A DNA stretch of 64,000 bases from Leucocoprinus leucothites (GCA_013368445.1 JAACJO010000008.1:1178001-1242000), one strand, 5' to 3'; numbered from the stretch's first letter, positions 24,769 to 36,605 are shown. Notes: a model not told the origin generated them from the sequence alone. Program-made: numbers and translations.

Positions 24769-25453
24769 ACCAACAAACCGGCATAAAAAAAGAGCCTGCC
24801 CAGCCAGAGTGGCCGAAGCAGGACAGGAAAATATTAGGACGGTGCATGAGCCGAAGCCCATACAAACCGCGAATTCTCCCTGAGGACAAGGTCGCCGTGC
24901 TATGGGGAGCCTCCACGGCCCACAAACCCGGATCCTTGAAGGGGCTTATGCCATCAAGGTAAGTATGAGTTGTTCGGATGGCGCGGCGAGGTTTATGAAT
25001 GGCCGGTGAATGCGCACGGACCATTTACTTGTATTTGGCTTTTTGGGTGAGTGTTCCTCCCGTCATGATCTACGAGCTCAATTACCTTCGAGCGAGTCTT
25101 TGAGTCTCGGTGACTTTCTCTTTTGGTGAAGGGCACGCTAGTTGGCTGTGCCATTAACGCATCTCAGCGATTTCTTTGGTTCAACTGGAACTAGTGGCCG
25201 TATTTCAAACACTCTGAATCTGAAGCAGCCTATGACACCGACAAGGTGAAGCCCGCACTCGAAAGGCGATCAAGGAGTTTGGGCTTTCAGGGTTGCTGGG
25301 CGATTATAGTCACTCAGCAAAGACGCTTGGATTCACATCATGCCTCGTTCGCAAGTTGTATTTGTATAGACACAAGACATTATATTTCATACAAAGACTG
25401 AAGTCACATATTTAGGCGATAAATCACTACACTCCCTCCTCAAAAGCAACACG

Positions 25454-26714
25454 CTATTTAACCTTAACCTGAACCCTCGCATCCTTTTCCTCCGGCTCGT
25501 TAAAGATATTGATTGACCACCCAGGAGAATAATTAAACGGAATATTGAACCTAACACATGCCAAAAATCAGAATCAATTCCACTTGAAAAACCTTTGAAC
25601 TACTCACCTCTTATAGCTCACAACACCAAGGCTCGAAATGTTGTTAAAGTCCTCATCGCTCAATTCCACTTCTTGGAAATTCGAGATAATCCTTTCCTCT
25701 TGCACGGACTTGGGTATAACAGATTGACCGCGGCGAGCGCCCCATGCGATAAGGACTTGGGCTGGTGTGGCGGAGAGTTTTGCAGCGATGGAAGTGATGA
25801 TTGGGTTTTCGGTTAGTTTGGGGACGCCGACAACTGTTGGAAGGGGTGAGTATGTGAGAATGGGGGGATGGGAGGGAGAGGACGTACGGTTGTTACCAAG
25901 TGGACTGTAAGCTGTAATGTGAATGTTTTTCTCTTGGCAGTACTTGGCGAGGTTGGGTTGAATAAGGAGAGGGTGAGCTTCGATTTGATTGGCGACCTGA
26001 TGAAAGTAATTTTCCGTGCGAATAAGTGAGTGTGTCTCGGGTTTACAAACGTCGGGACTTACAGGAACGACACCGGTGGCATCAATAAGTCCTTGAATAT
26101 GGTTGACGCTAAAGTTGGATACACCAACGGCGCGGACTTTGGATTTAGGGAGCGCGATCATGACTTTCCAGGTATCGACAAGAGAAGTCTGTGTGTCAAG
26201 CTCGACTTCGCCTTTGATAGAGCTGTGGGCGGGGTAGAAGCCATTGCCAGGTGGGAATGCCGCTGGCCAGTGAATCACTGAAAGTTATTATAACATAAGC
26301 ACACTGGGCCGTGCAGTGGAGTGAAAGAAACGTACGATAGAGATCGAGATAGTCAACACCGAGCTGGGCTAAAGTTTCATCAAGCTCCTTCTCGACTTGG
26401 TTAGGTTGGTGAGAGTGGTTCCAGAGCTTCGATGTGATGAAGAGGTCCTCGCGCTTAACGACCGAGGGAATGACTTTCTTCAGCGCACGACCGACTTCGT
26501 CCTGGTTTTCGTAGATCATGGCGAGATCGAGGTGGCGGTAGTCATTGCGGACAGCAATTTCGACCTAATTACAGTCAATCAGTCGTCAATCAATCTGTAT
26601 CGAGCTGATACTCACAGCACGCTCGACCTCATTGGGCTTGGACATCCAAGTACCGAGACCAATCCTTGGGAGCTTGGCTCCATTGGAGAGAGTGATAGTC
26701 TTGCCAAACGACAT
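25454..26714 (-). CDS. Aldo-keto reductase (NADP-dependent, Gcy1/alcohol-dehydrogenase type)
   Basis: This enzyme reduces aldehydes or ketones with NADPH in the cytosol. The start at 26714 gives [20 protein letters not shown]. The catalytic tetrad is visible: Asp and Tyr in [18 protein letters not shown], Lys in ITSKLWN, and His in LIHWP. Further signature parts are [39 protein letters not shown] and the cofactor-binding [11 protein letters not shown]. The protein ends RVQVKVK at TAG 25456-25454. At least five short introns are needed. Length, about 320 residues, is normal. The exact substrate cannot be told. Confidence 0.93.
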
Positions 26715-27322
26715 TTGCGATTAAATAAACCAGAGATCAGGAGATCAAGGAAGGGAAAGAGAGGAGATGGTGCACGAGATCTCTTCAGGTCTTCTTCTTA
26801 TATCTCTCAAAAGAAACACAATACAATGCGCCATTTGGCCAGCCTATCATTGGAGAAAGCGGGAGCCGCCTTGTGGACAGTAGGCTTCTGAACGGCCCGG
26901 ATCGGCGGACCGACTCGACGAGAGGTGAGAGAAGCAAGGTCCGTGAAGAGGATCGTCTGCAAGCCGGTCCTTGGACGCCGGTTGGGAAAGTCCTGGATAT
27001 GTATCACCAAAGAAGTGTATCAGATGGATGACTTCTGCTGTCAGGGAGCGGGAACAGTGTTTCAATAAGCGAAGCGAAGCAGACTTTTGGCAATAGGAGA
27101 TTTTCAACATGCTTGAAGCGCCAGTGAGAGAACCACAAATACAGACAGGAAACCCGGGAATAACTAGAAGTAGCCCGCCACGTTGCCCAACAGCGAGGAG
27201 CACGAACGTGGTTGAAAGAGAAAAGATCTGAGAGCTCCAAAAGCTATGTTTGGTTGCGAAGGCAAGACCAAACAGGGACGTGTCTTCTGCTTTGATGAAG
27301 CAGAATTCATAAAACATTAGAT
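26715..27322. other. Divergent promoter region, aldo-keto reductase and PMR1
   Basis: The region is flanked by two gene starts pointing away from each other. A long minus-strand open frame (26847-27350) overlaps the PMR1 start and lacks family features. I see no gene of its own here. Confidence 0.45.
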
Positions 27323-30300
27323 ATGCGGCCTCCCCAGTATCCACCTCCACACACTCCCCCAGCTGGCATGGGCTCCAAACACAAGAAACGCAACTTCACC
27401 GACATTCCCATCTCCCCCACAGTCGGCTCAACCTCCGCCTACTACCGCCCACAACAACACACCACTACTTCTACCTCCGCAAACAATGGCCGACGGAGCC
27501 CTTCCCCTCCTGCCTCGGCGTACTTTCCTCTGCTATCTGCAGATGCAAACGACAGACTCAGACCTACCCCTGACGCGGAACAACATTTCTCGTATAGCAC
27601 GACGCTGAGGAGACATCATTCGGAAGGCGCTGCGTTAACTTCCCCGCACCATTTCGCGGCTGCTGTCGAAGCCGAGGCTACGAGTTTATGGAAACGTGCG
27701 ATTTTGGCTGTTACAGGACAACCTGATAGGGATGCTGATGGGTTACCGACGACAAGGCCAAGGGCTCCAGAGGGTGTATCGCAGAAAGAGGAGAAGAAGG
27801 ATACGCTTTCGGCTAAATTTGCTCATTATAGCGTCGAGGTGCGTTTGGTGCCGCCACCGTGTCATTTTGCGAGCATACCCGTTGACTTAGGCGCGGTGTA
27901 GGACACAGTGGCTTATTATCGGACAAACTCAACATATGGACTATTACATTCGGATATACCCCATCTACGTGAACAACATGGCTACAATGAGTTTTCGGTA
28001 CCCACACCTGAACCAGTCATTCTCAAATTTCTGAAAACAATTTATGAGTCTCCACTCATTTTGCTGTTGTGTGGAAGCGCAACTGTGAGCGCGATTATGG
28101 GGAATGTCGATGACGCTGTGAGCATTACTGTCGCTGTACTGATCGTCTTGACCGGTATGTCTTTGCTTTATGATATGATAAAAGGGACAAGGCTGATGTA
28201 GTATGCGCAGTCGGTTTCGTACAAGAACGAAGGTCAGAAAAAAGTCTTGAAGCACTGAACAAACTCGTGCCTCACCACTGTCACGTCGTCCGGTAGGGCT
28301 TCTTTTCCCTTCTCTCCACACATCCTAATCCCCCCTAACAGTGAGAATGAAACAACCCACGTCCTCGCAAACGAGCTCGTTCCGGGAGATCTCGTCAAGT
28401 TCTCAACTGGCGACCGCATCCCCGCAGATATCCGAATCACTGACGCCGTAGACCTTGAAATTGACGAGAGCTCGTTAACAGGGGAGACGAACGCGAGGAG
28501 AAAAACGAATGAGACGTGTGCGTATGTACATGGTAATGGTAATGGTGGTCAAATGGGTAATGGTGCTGGGGAGCCTGTGGTATTGGCGGAGAGGAGTTGT
28601 ATCGCCTACATGGGGACTTTGGTCCGGAATGGTATGTTGTGATCCTTTCTTTCCTATTTCTGAGAACAGAGAATAAGAGGACGTTTTTTGTAGGTCGTGG
28701 ATCGGGCATTGTAATTGCGACTGGCGAAGCTACAGAATTCGGTGTTATCTTCTCTATGATGCAAGAGGTATGTGTCGTGTCCTCGCAATAGAATTCTATC
28801 TTACTTATCTCTCTTTCCTTTAGGTCGAGGAAAAACGAACACCCCTTCAACTAAGCATGGATGAACTCGCCAAGAAACTTTCGATACTCTCATTTGGAGT
28901 GATTGGCATAATCTGTCTGATCGGAGTATTACAACAGCGGTCATGGTTGGAAATGTTTACTATTGGTGGTGCGTTCTATCTCACAGTGCATAGTACCTAA
29001 CCCCGTTGACTGATGCGGTACCCTTCCGTAGTTTCCTTGGCTGTTGCTGCTATACCCGAAGGACTACCAATCGTCACAACTGTAACACTCGCATTGGGAG
29101 TGTTGAGGATGTCGAAACGCAAGGCCATCGTCAAGAAACTGCATTCCGTTGAAGCATTAGGCTCGGTCTCGGTTATCTGTTCCGATAAAACAGGTACATA
29201 TCCCCATCTCTTCCTCCTTTCACCAATCATACTCATCCATTTCCTTTCCTCCCCAGGTACATTAACAAAAAATGAACAAACAGTAACCGAGGCCTATGCC
29301 GTGGACGAAACAATCTATCTTGACCCATCATCCTCTACCCCATACACCGGTACAATCTCTCCGGCTATGAGAAAGGCTTTGGAGATTGGGAGCTTGTGTA
29401 ACAATGCTTCGTTAGTAAAGAATGACGATGGCGTGTTTGTGGGACAGAGTACGGACGTGGCCTTGTTGAATGTGTTGAGTGTCGTTGGTGTTCCTGACCG
29501 TCGGAATGTGAGTGCTATCGTCCAAATGGAGGGTTTTAGTGAACTATCGACTTACCCCCTGTCTAGTGGTTCAAAAGAATCTCGGAAAAGCCGTTCAACT
29601 CCGAACAAAAATATATGGCCGTGAGCGGTATCCACACCGACACTCAAGCCTCCTCAACATCAGGAAAAATCTCCCCCTCATCCACCAACGGCAACAGCTC
29701 CATCAACAACATAGCACGAGAAATGCACTACATCAAAGGCTCAATTGACACTATCCTTGACAGGTGTAAATTTTACTACGTCAACGAAGACTCCACACCC
29801 GGTCTAGACGCTCACACGCGTAGAGCAATCTTAAACAAAGCACAGAGTACGGCCGCGAGAGGGCTGAGAGTCATCGCCATGGCTTATGGTTATGGATCTG
29901 TCGATGCACCGTCGGCGATAAATACCCCGATTGGTGGACAAAGCAGAGCTGCTTCGAGGGCTTCTTCCCCCGCACCGCCAGCTTACCTCGGTGGCAATGG
30001 CAATGGGGAGAAAGATAACTTGGTGTTTGTAGGTTTCGTAGCGATGTTTGACCCGCCGAGGAAGGGTGTAGCGGATTCGATCGGGCTATTACAAGCTGGT
30101 GGAGTGCATGTTGTGATGATTACTGGAGATGCGGAGCAGACTGCTGTGGCGATCGCGAAGGATTTGGGGTTACGTGTTGGGAAGGCTTTGCCTCCTACAT
30201 CGAATGGCTCTGCCCTTACTAGCAACTCGTCCCAATCTCAACCCGAACAACGACAGCGATACACGGGCGTTTTAACTGGCCCAACACTCGATACGCTCAC

Positions 30301-31458
30301 ATCGTCACAACTAGCCGAATTATGTTCATCAACTTCAATATTTGCGCGTACGACACCTAAACACAAGATGAGGATTGTGGAGGCGTTTCAGAGTAGAGGG
30401 TTTGTGGTTGGTATGACTGGGGATGGGGTGAACGATGCGCCTGCGTTAAAGATGGCGGATATCGGGTTGAGTATGGGTAGGAGTGGGACGGATGTTGCCA
30501 AGGAAGCTGCGGATTGTATCCTTGTGGACGATGCGTTTGAGACGATTTTATTTGCTATTGAGGAAGGTGGGTTCAATTTTGAGTGTTTATGGCTTATGAA
30601 CTTGGATGATTGATATTCGGTGTTTTTGGGGTAGGGAAATCGATATTTCATAATATACAGAACTTTTTGTCGTTCCAGCTCAGCACGGCGGCGGCTGCGT
30701 TGACGCTGATCACGCTCAGTACGATGTTGGGGTTGGATAATCCGTTGAATGCGATGCAGATTTTATTTATCAATATCCTCATGGATGGTGCGTATCTCCC
30801 TTTTGTCATGTCAATCCCATTCATCTTATCAACCTGTACAGGCCCGCCAAGTCAAAGTCTAGGTGTAGACCCAGTCGATCCAGCGGTGATGCGTCGACCA
30901 CCAAGAAAGAAAAATGCACCGATTATAACGAGGAGGTTGTTGTATAGGGTCTTGTTCAGTGCGTCGATAATTGTGTTGGGGACGTTGTTCGTGTATAGGT
31001 TTGCGTTGGAAGATGATGACATGTCGAGGAGAGAACAGACTATGGTGAGTGGGTTCCCCTATTTTTGGCTAAGCACGTTTCCAGTGTCTGGTTCCTATCT
31101 TCTGTTTCTATCCTTTTTTGAGCTCAATGCTAATGGACATAACGAACAGACATTTACATGTTTCGTCTTCCTCGACCTAGTTTCCGCCATCCAAAACCGG
31201 GGCCTCGGCTGCGGACTAACACAAAACAAAATGCTGATAACAACTGTATCCATATCCTTCATCACACAACTTGCACTGGTCTACGTTCCTTTCCTACAAG
31301 CGATATTCCAAACTGCAGCGTTGGATTTAAGAGATTTGGGCGTCATTTTGGTTCTTGCGGGTACTAGCTTCTCGTTACATGAGGTGAGGAGACGGTGGGA
31401 ACGTAAGGGGGAAGAGGAGCTTGGGTATGCAAGTGTTGCGATAGATGAGATGGCGTAG
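27323..31458 (+). CDS. PMR1: P-type Ca2+/Mn2+ ATPase, Golgi type (Pmr1/SPCA)
   Basis: The pump loads Ca2+ and Mn2+ into the Golgi. An N-terminal Ser/Pro-rich extension (about 110 residues) precedes the pump. Visible core parts in order are the cytosolic start [20 protein letters not shown]1/M2 ([21 protein letters not shown]); the actuator loop with [17 protein letters not shown] and SSLTGET; M4 with [14 protein letters not shown]; the phosphorylation site CSDKTGTLTKNE, split by an intron after DKTG; the [14 protein letters not shown] motif; [17 protein letters not shown]; and M6 [13 protein letters not shown]. The Gln of PPSQSLG corresponds to the residue tied to Mn2+ selectivity in yeast Pmr1. 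The N domain carries two Ser/Gly-rich insertions. About ten introns are needed, some shorter than 60 bp. Transmembrane helices M7-M10 end at 31458. Confidence 0.94.
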
Positions 31459-31825
31459 AAATAGAACTCTATATTTATTACATATGCATGCTTAATTGAA
31501 TACTACACTATGTGAACATGTCCCAAGCTACGTGCATGTGATCTTGCGGGTGAAGCCAAAACACATGGTTAGAGCTATGAACGGTTCCAGCGCCTGGCGT
31601 CAGGTTTGGTGCCTTAAACGACTCGCCGGTGAAGCCTAGTAAAGGGAGAATGATCATGCAAAATGAATATGAATACATTGATTGAGTGACTATATGCGAG
31701 TAGGAATGAGAGACACGGGTATATAACACATATGAGATCGTTTGACGCAGAAGAGAAAAGCCAAATATCAAGAGAGAGAGACGTCGGGAGGGCGACTGAA
31801 AGCAACAAGGTGGATGATTTTGGCG
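31459..31825. other. Convergent 3' region of PMR1 and the kinase chimera
   Basis: Two genes end toward each other here. No coding frame is convincing. The stretch presumably holds both 3' UTRs. Confidence 0.45.
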
Positions 31826-34800
31826 CTAGGCCTTTCCTCGGGAACCTATAACAAGATCAGTTAGCTTAGGGACTTCTGTGAACAATCAGAGAATTACCTA
31901 TTTCACTCAAGAGTGCGAACACGTCGGCATAATCGACTCTTTTTGTTCTCGATCTGACGCCTATGGCAGGAAAGTCTTTCTCGATGGGAACGGGAGGACG
32001 ATCGTTCGAGGTGTTCAGACTATTGAATAAACTGGATAGTTCTCGAGCCGTTGGTCGACTGGCAGGATTGGCACCCCAGCATCTTTGCATTGCCTCCCAA
32101 ACATTATTGTCCATCGAACCCTGACCGTTCCTCAGCACCGTTGGACGGCTTGGGGTCAAGGGTCCTCTCGCAAATGCAGTAATCAACTGGGCAGGTAATT
32201 TGTATTGGGAAAACGGAATTTTGCCTGTGAACACCTGAAAAATAATTGATAGATCGCTCAAGAAAGAGAAGTGAGATGCCAAATACCTCATAGCAGACAC
32301 AGCCAAACGCCCACACGTCACTCTCTCGTGTAGCGGGTGCATCTTCAAGAAGCAATTCCGGAGCCATCCAATTTATAGTCCCTCTAGAAAGCTGACTGGT
32401 CAAACAGCCCGTCATCAAAATCTTGGATACTCCAAAATCTGCAATCACTGCTCTCCCGGTATCGGAAACTAGGATATTATTCTAGGATTCTTGATATTAG
32501 CGGGAGGGTTCGTTTGAGAGCGTATAAGTAGCTCACCGCTTTGAGGTCTGAGTGGATGATGTCTAACTCATGGAGATATTGTAACCCAGCTGCGGCATCG
32601 GAAATCTGGCAGGAATCAGCAAAACCACGAAAAAAAAAAAAAACACAGAGAAAGCATTTACCAGAGGTAATGGGGGTGTCTGAGGAAGTGACCGTAAGTA
32701 GCGGGAGAGATCGCCATTTTCCATCCATGGCGAAACAATACAGACCCGCGGTATTGTTCCATTGGGAAGCCAAACGCCATAAGATGGGAGGACATTTGGA
32801 TGACGCAAGTACGTAGACAAAATGAAGTCTTTCGCGTGCGCCTGTTAAAAAATAGTTGGAGGAACTACTCGGCAGCGTGAAAAAATTGACTGGATCAGAA
32901 CCCACTTTGAGCATCTGACTACTATCCGTTCTCTCATACATGCGAACGGCTTTGATGCATAGAGTTTGTCGTGAAAGCTTTCCTTTGTAAATCAGACCGA
33001 AGGCGCCCTCGTTTTCGGCTTGAGAGAAGTCACATTCGATCCCTTTGATCTCATACTTTTTGGGGAAGACTTGGGTAGACGTGGCAAGTTTCGCCAAAAG
33101 GTGCACGATATGTTTTCGTTCAACATGACTGAGAGCACCCCCATCTATCAAAACCTGAACACGTTAGATCAATCCAATAGCAATCTGGTATACAAGGAAG
33201 ATAGCACACCTCATTCAGAAAATCGGCCATACGCTGTGCCTTGTGATCCTTGAGGGAGGTGACTAGGCTCCGCGTGTCAGCACTGCTAGCCAATCTAACG
33301 ACAATCTCACGAGAGCGGTCATAAAAGGATGGAATATGCGGTCGAGAAGATGTGCCATTGAAAGCAAATTCTTTGAGTCTGAGCTTAGGCAAGACAGACT
33401 CGAGAACATTATGGAGCAAGAGAGTGTTCGATGCCTGAGCAGAGGATGTTTCGTTTTCGCGTCCGCCAGTATTCAAACCCCCCATAACCGAAAGGGCCCT
33501 CAACAAAACATTCACCTCATGCCACCTCGAGAACCACACGCTCACAGTCTCCTCCCCGCCCCGAATCGACTCATCCTCCGATCTCAACATCTCCCACAGG
33601 GTTGCCCATTGGTCTTTCATTTTTGCATAGAATTCCGTTTGAATGGCTGCTAACCGGTGGATGAAGATTCTGAGCCCGCGATGTAAGAGGGATATGTAGG
33701 TGGGAAGTTCGGCGGCGAGCTGTCCGCGGAGAGCGAGGTAGTTTGCGGATGCGGAGAGAAGGGAGGGCGGGGGTCGGTTTTTAGGTGAGACTGTCATGGT
33801 CATAAGGTGAAAATGAAAAGGTTCTTGTTCGTTCATACTGGCCAAGAGCTTAAGCGGTTGAGCCATCGTCATCAGTAAATGCGAAAGCTCCTTTGACACC
33901 CTCTCATTAATCACCGCTTCCAAATTGACACATAGGGGTATAAGCTGTTTTTCAACAATGACGAGGTAGGCATCAAATGCTTCTGATTCAGATGTGGGAG
34001 AGAGACCAATGACTTTGGAAAACGAGAGGGACCAAGTGCGGAGGGAGAGCATAACATTGGAGGTCATGCGTGCCCATTCGACGATGTTTTTGGCGAGGAG
34101 TTGAGCAGAGGTTTTAATGGAGTGAAGTTCGGATTCGAGGCGGGAGACGAGGATGGCTTCTTCATTTGTATTATTCTCTGAGGTTTTGCCTCCAGCGCCA
34201 CCATTGTTACCCACTCTCGTCGACTTAAATTTGGTCAAACTGACACTGACGGGGATAGCCACCCCAGGGGTTGGCGACTTTTGCTCTGCCATTAAGACAT
34301 CTCTGACAACCTTTGCTCGTCTCTGTCCCTCGTTGACATTCCGTACGGCTTCTTCCATCCCCCTCCTTGCTTCTATCAGGTTTGCTTTATCTGAGTGCAA
34401 ATCGGATGTCGCACCGATGATGGCCGAAAGTAGGAGTGGATATGTCAGGAATCGTTGGACGGGTTTAATGAGGAGGGAAGAGAGATCCCATGCGTGTGAG
34501 AGTGCGGAGGCGATATGCTGCGTTAGGGAGAGGTAGTTTTGGAGAGATAGAGTCTGTGGTAGTGATTGAAGGTGGTTGAGTGCGGTTGGATGTCGAATGA
34601 TGTATTGTTTGTACAGTCTCTCCAGCTCGGGTATCTGTTATCGCGTAGTTTAAACAACCGATTGAATATATAGCAGTTGACAGCACCTACGATAGAAAGG
34701 AACAAAGCCCCAACATGATCCCCACCCTTGCCGCCCTCCAGCAAGTCGCCCAAGGCCTCCTCGAATCCCTGACAGAGCATGTCCGAAAATACCGCGATCT

Positions 34801-35297
34801 CGGTGATATTGCCAAAGATGAGCTTTACGTCGTCTGGAGTCATAGGCGGTGAGCCCGGGTCTGGTGCGGCGGAGGCGCCGGTAACTGTGGCATTAGCAGG
34901 AGGAGGAGGAGCGGCTAATCCATTACTGGTAGGACCAAGAACCGCGGAGGTAGAGGTATCAGAAATGGTGGAGACAGTGCGCGAAGAAGAGCCCGACGAC
35001 GACGGCGGTGATACCGGTAGAGCGTGCGGGATGGTTTGACCTGCAGAAGAGCATCAGTATGGGCATGGGTAGTAGGATGGTTTGGAGCTTGCCTAGAGCG
35101 AGAGGAATGTGAACCTCGCGAATGAGAGCAAGATCGCTCGCGTATGCCCGCTCAGACGACAACAGCTCGTGCAGCACATGCTGTCTCTTGGTCAGTACCG
35201 GCGTCGATGGGCCTTCTTTTTCTTTGGAGGTAAGCAAGAGTGGTGGTTTTTCCTTCTGGGCTGAACCATGGGGGTGAGTGAGTGAAGCAAAAGCCAT
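31826..35297 (-). CDS. RhoGEF (DH-BAR) fused in frame to a TKL-like protein kinase
   Basis: From the ATG at 35297 (MAFASLTHPHG) the gene encodes a DH domain (KRQHVLHELLSSERAYASDL; MTPDDVKLIFGNITEI; SSLLIKPVQRFLTYPLLL), then the BAR-like half (FAKNIVEWARMTSNV-like; RGLRIFIHRLAAIQTEFYAK). A GC-AG intron lies at 35041-35092. Just after FSRWHEVN the match to the intact paralogue at 39857 jumps, resumes at SSAQASN, and stops near KEFAFNG. The same frame continues into a kinase leader (DHKAQRMADFLNE). After a 55-nt intron (33155-33209) comes the kinase: P-loop EGAFGLIYKG, LCIKAVRM, IIHSDLKANNIL (HSD for HRD), DFGVSK, GTINWMAPELL, SDVWAFGC, and RPTARELSSLF. The stop is TAG at 31828-31826. The SH3 end of the paralogue is absent. 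Whether one mRNA spans all of it is inference. Confidence 0.75.
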
Positions 35298-35440
35298 AGC
35301 GATGCTATGATTGTCTGCGCCAATTGGTATGACTTGCGAGACTAGGACTGGACGTGACTAGAAGAGAGCAAGGGGGTTTGCTGAGAGGAGGGGAGGCAGT
35401 GTGCATGCGGCTTGGGCGCCTGGCACAACAACTTGGCTAT
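33430..35440 (-). repeat. Left arm of inverted duplication (5' half of the RhoGEF gene)
   Basis: Read on the minus strand, this stretch matches the plus-strand stretch from about 39857 to 42440, with one large internal deletion after the FSRW...EVN segment. It includes both introns and part of the Pro-rich leader upstream of the chimera's ATG (for example CAGCAAACCCCC against CAGTAAACCCCC). Borders are by eye. Confidence 0.75.
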
Positions 35441-35465
35441 CCAGTAGTCACACCTGAAGCTCGAA

Positions 35466-35548
35466 TGCTTTGTCTTTCTTCTATCCATGCCGTCCAAAAT
35501 CAAGGTCTTGGCTGTGGGCTAGTGCAGAGCGAAATGGTGATAAAGACT
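35466..35548 (+). pseudogene. Relic of a PMR1 C-terminal segment
   Basis: The stretch resembles bases 31159-31245 of the PMR1 gene. First comes CFVFL, then after an indel of a few bases a second frame reads VQNQGLGCGL, then QSEMVIKT. PMR1 itself has [17 protein letters not shown] and QNKMLITT. The frame break and lack of flanking PMR1 sequence show it is a broken fragment. It lies just beyond the outer end of the RhoGEF left arm. Confidence 0.65.
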
Positions 35549-35689
35549 GCATTTGGTTCTCGTAGGTGCTAATTCTTCATGGTCTAAGGTGAGGGGAGAG
35601 AAGAGAGTTGGATAGACGAGTGTTGTTCGGACCAATGGCATACGTAGAAATATTTCCTTTTACAACATAAGTACATATCTACACATTTA

Positions 35690-36283
35690 AGATAGGCGTC
35701 GCCAGGAACATGCACCCCTTACATAAGCTATCCTCTCCCCATTGACCTCGACTTTATTCCTTCCCCTGCCTCACATCTCTGCGAAAAATGGGCCCAGGGA
35801 CTTGTAGAGAGACTAGGTCAGGTCCTCTGCCAGGAAGAAAATTTGAGAAATATGAAATATTGGCAGAGATATTTCCGAAAAAAATGGTTTTCACCAAAGA
35901 TGCTTCTTTTGACGTTTTAATGCTTTTGAGAACAAAAAGCGGTGGGGGACCTTCGGGCGACGAAAGATTTCGCCGCTTACTAAGCATATTAGTAAGCCGA
36001 TATGCTTATAAATACTTTTGCACGTGACTGATCTCTCCTTCCCTTCCCCAAAGCAGGCATCCAGGTAGGTGGAGGGTATAGAAAGAGCAGCGTAAAAAGG
36101 CTTCTACAATAGAATTTAGTGCTTTGCTATACTTCTGGAACATAAATGGATCATTACAAGTCATCCCCGCCAATGCTGGCCAGAAAAATAAAAAAATAGT
36201 TTGCTAGACCCCCAGATTTTGCCGCTCTTGGCGCTTACGTATTACAGATTATATAAGGTGCTTGTTCCTAGCGACGCCTATCT
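35690..36283. mobile_element. Non-autonomous DNA transposon (MITE) with TA duplication
   Basis: The left end (35690-35716) reads AGATAGGCGTCGCCAGGAAC and continues TGCACC. The right end, reverse-complemented, reads AGATAGGCGTCGCTAGGAAC and continues AAGCACC. The two ends match as terminal inverted repeats of about 27 bp with very few mismatches, and similarity extends further in. Both ends are flanked by TA (35688-35689 and 36284-36285), the target duplication of Tc1/mariner-type elements. The 594-bp interior has no transposase-like frame, so movement would depend on an enzyme coded elsewhere. Confidence 0.85.
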
Positions 36284-36371
36284 TACATCTGTATGCTGAT
36301 CTGAATGCGAAATTACCTCTCGCGCCATCCTCATTACTCATTCATGTCATACGGTCCCTCCCGGACCCGGT

Positions 36372-36605
36372 ATGACCTTCAATACACTCGAACCGACTTG
36401 CATTGTATACCCTCACGTTCTGCATCCTCCTCATCCGTCCGCCGAACCACTCCACTTGTGTTCCACTGAAACAAGGCGTGGGACTATTGCTACTCTCATG
36501 AATGCTTTAAGAACTAGGGATTTTGCTCCCTTTGATGCATGGCCTCGACACTCGAAGTTAGGCCGAGAACTCTACCGACCCGAAGTACCAAACCCCACTG
36601 TGTGA
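36372..36605 (+). CDS. Small unrecognised open frame
   Basis: A 77-codon frame begins with a true ATG at 36372 (MTFNTLEPTCIVYPH) and ends NPTV at TGA 36603-36605. Composition is protein-like (PFDAWPRHSKLGRELYRP), with few rare codons. It could be a small gene or the first exon of a longer one reaching toward 37.6 kb. No family is recognised. Confidence 0.3.
   Translation: MTFNTLEPTCIVYPHVLHPPHPSAEPLHLCSTETRRGTIATLMNALRTRDFAPFDAWPRHSKLGRELYRPEVPNPTV

Larger units (their letters stand above)
24204..25453. other. 1.25-kb stretch without a supported gene
   Basis: Open frames on both strands across 24623-25024 overlap each other almost fully and lack recognisable motifs. The stretch holds a 15-bp tandem duplication and a short telomere-type repeat (listed separately). 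It lies between the convergent GST (+) and aldo-keto reductase (-) genes, so a region this long without a gene is unusual and may contain decayed mobile DNA. Confidence 0.4.

Noticed and set aside
24623..25024. Overlapping long frames on both strands
   Set aside because: Both strands are open over the same stretch, with no start context, splice structure or family motif. I could not show a gene or a transposase.
26847..27350. 167-codon minus-strand frame
   Set aside because: It covers the divergent promoter of the aldo-keto reductase and PMR1, overlaps the PMR1 start and shows no domain.
33120..33151. Kinase as a separate gene starting at its own Met near 33151
   Set aside because: No ATG with good context is present there. 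The upstream frame runs in phase through a good 55-nt intron into the kinase, so one fused gene is the simpler reading, though a short separate transcript is not excluded.
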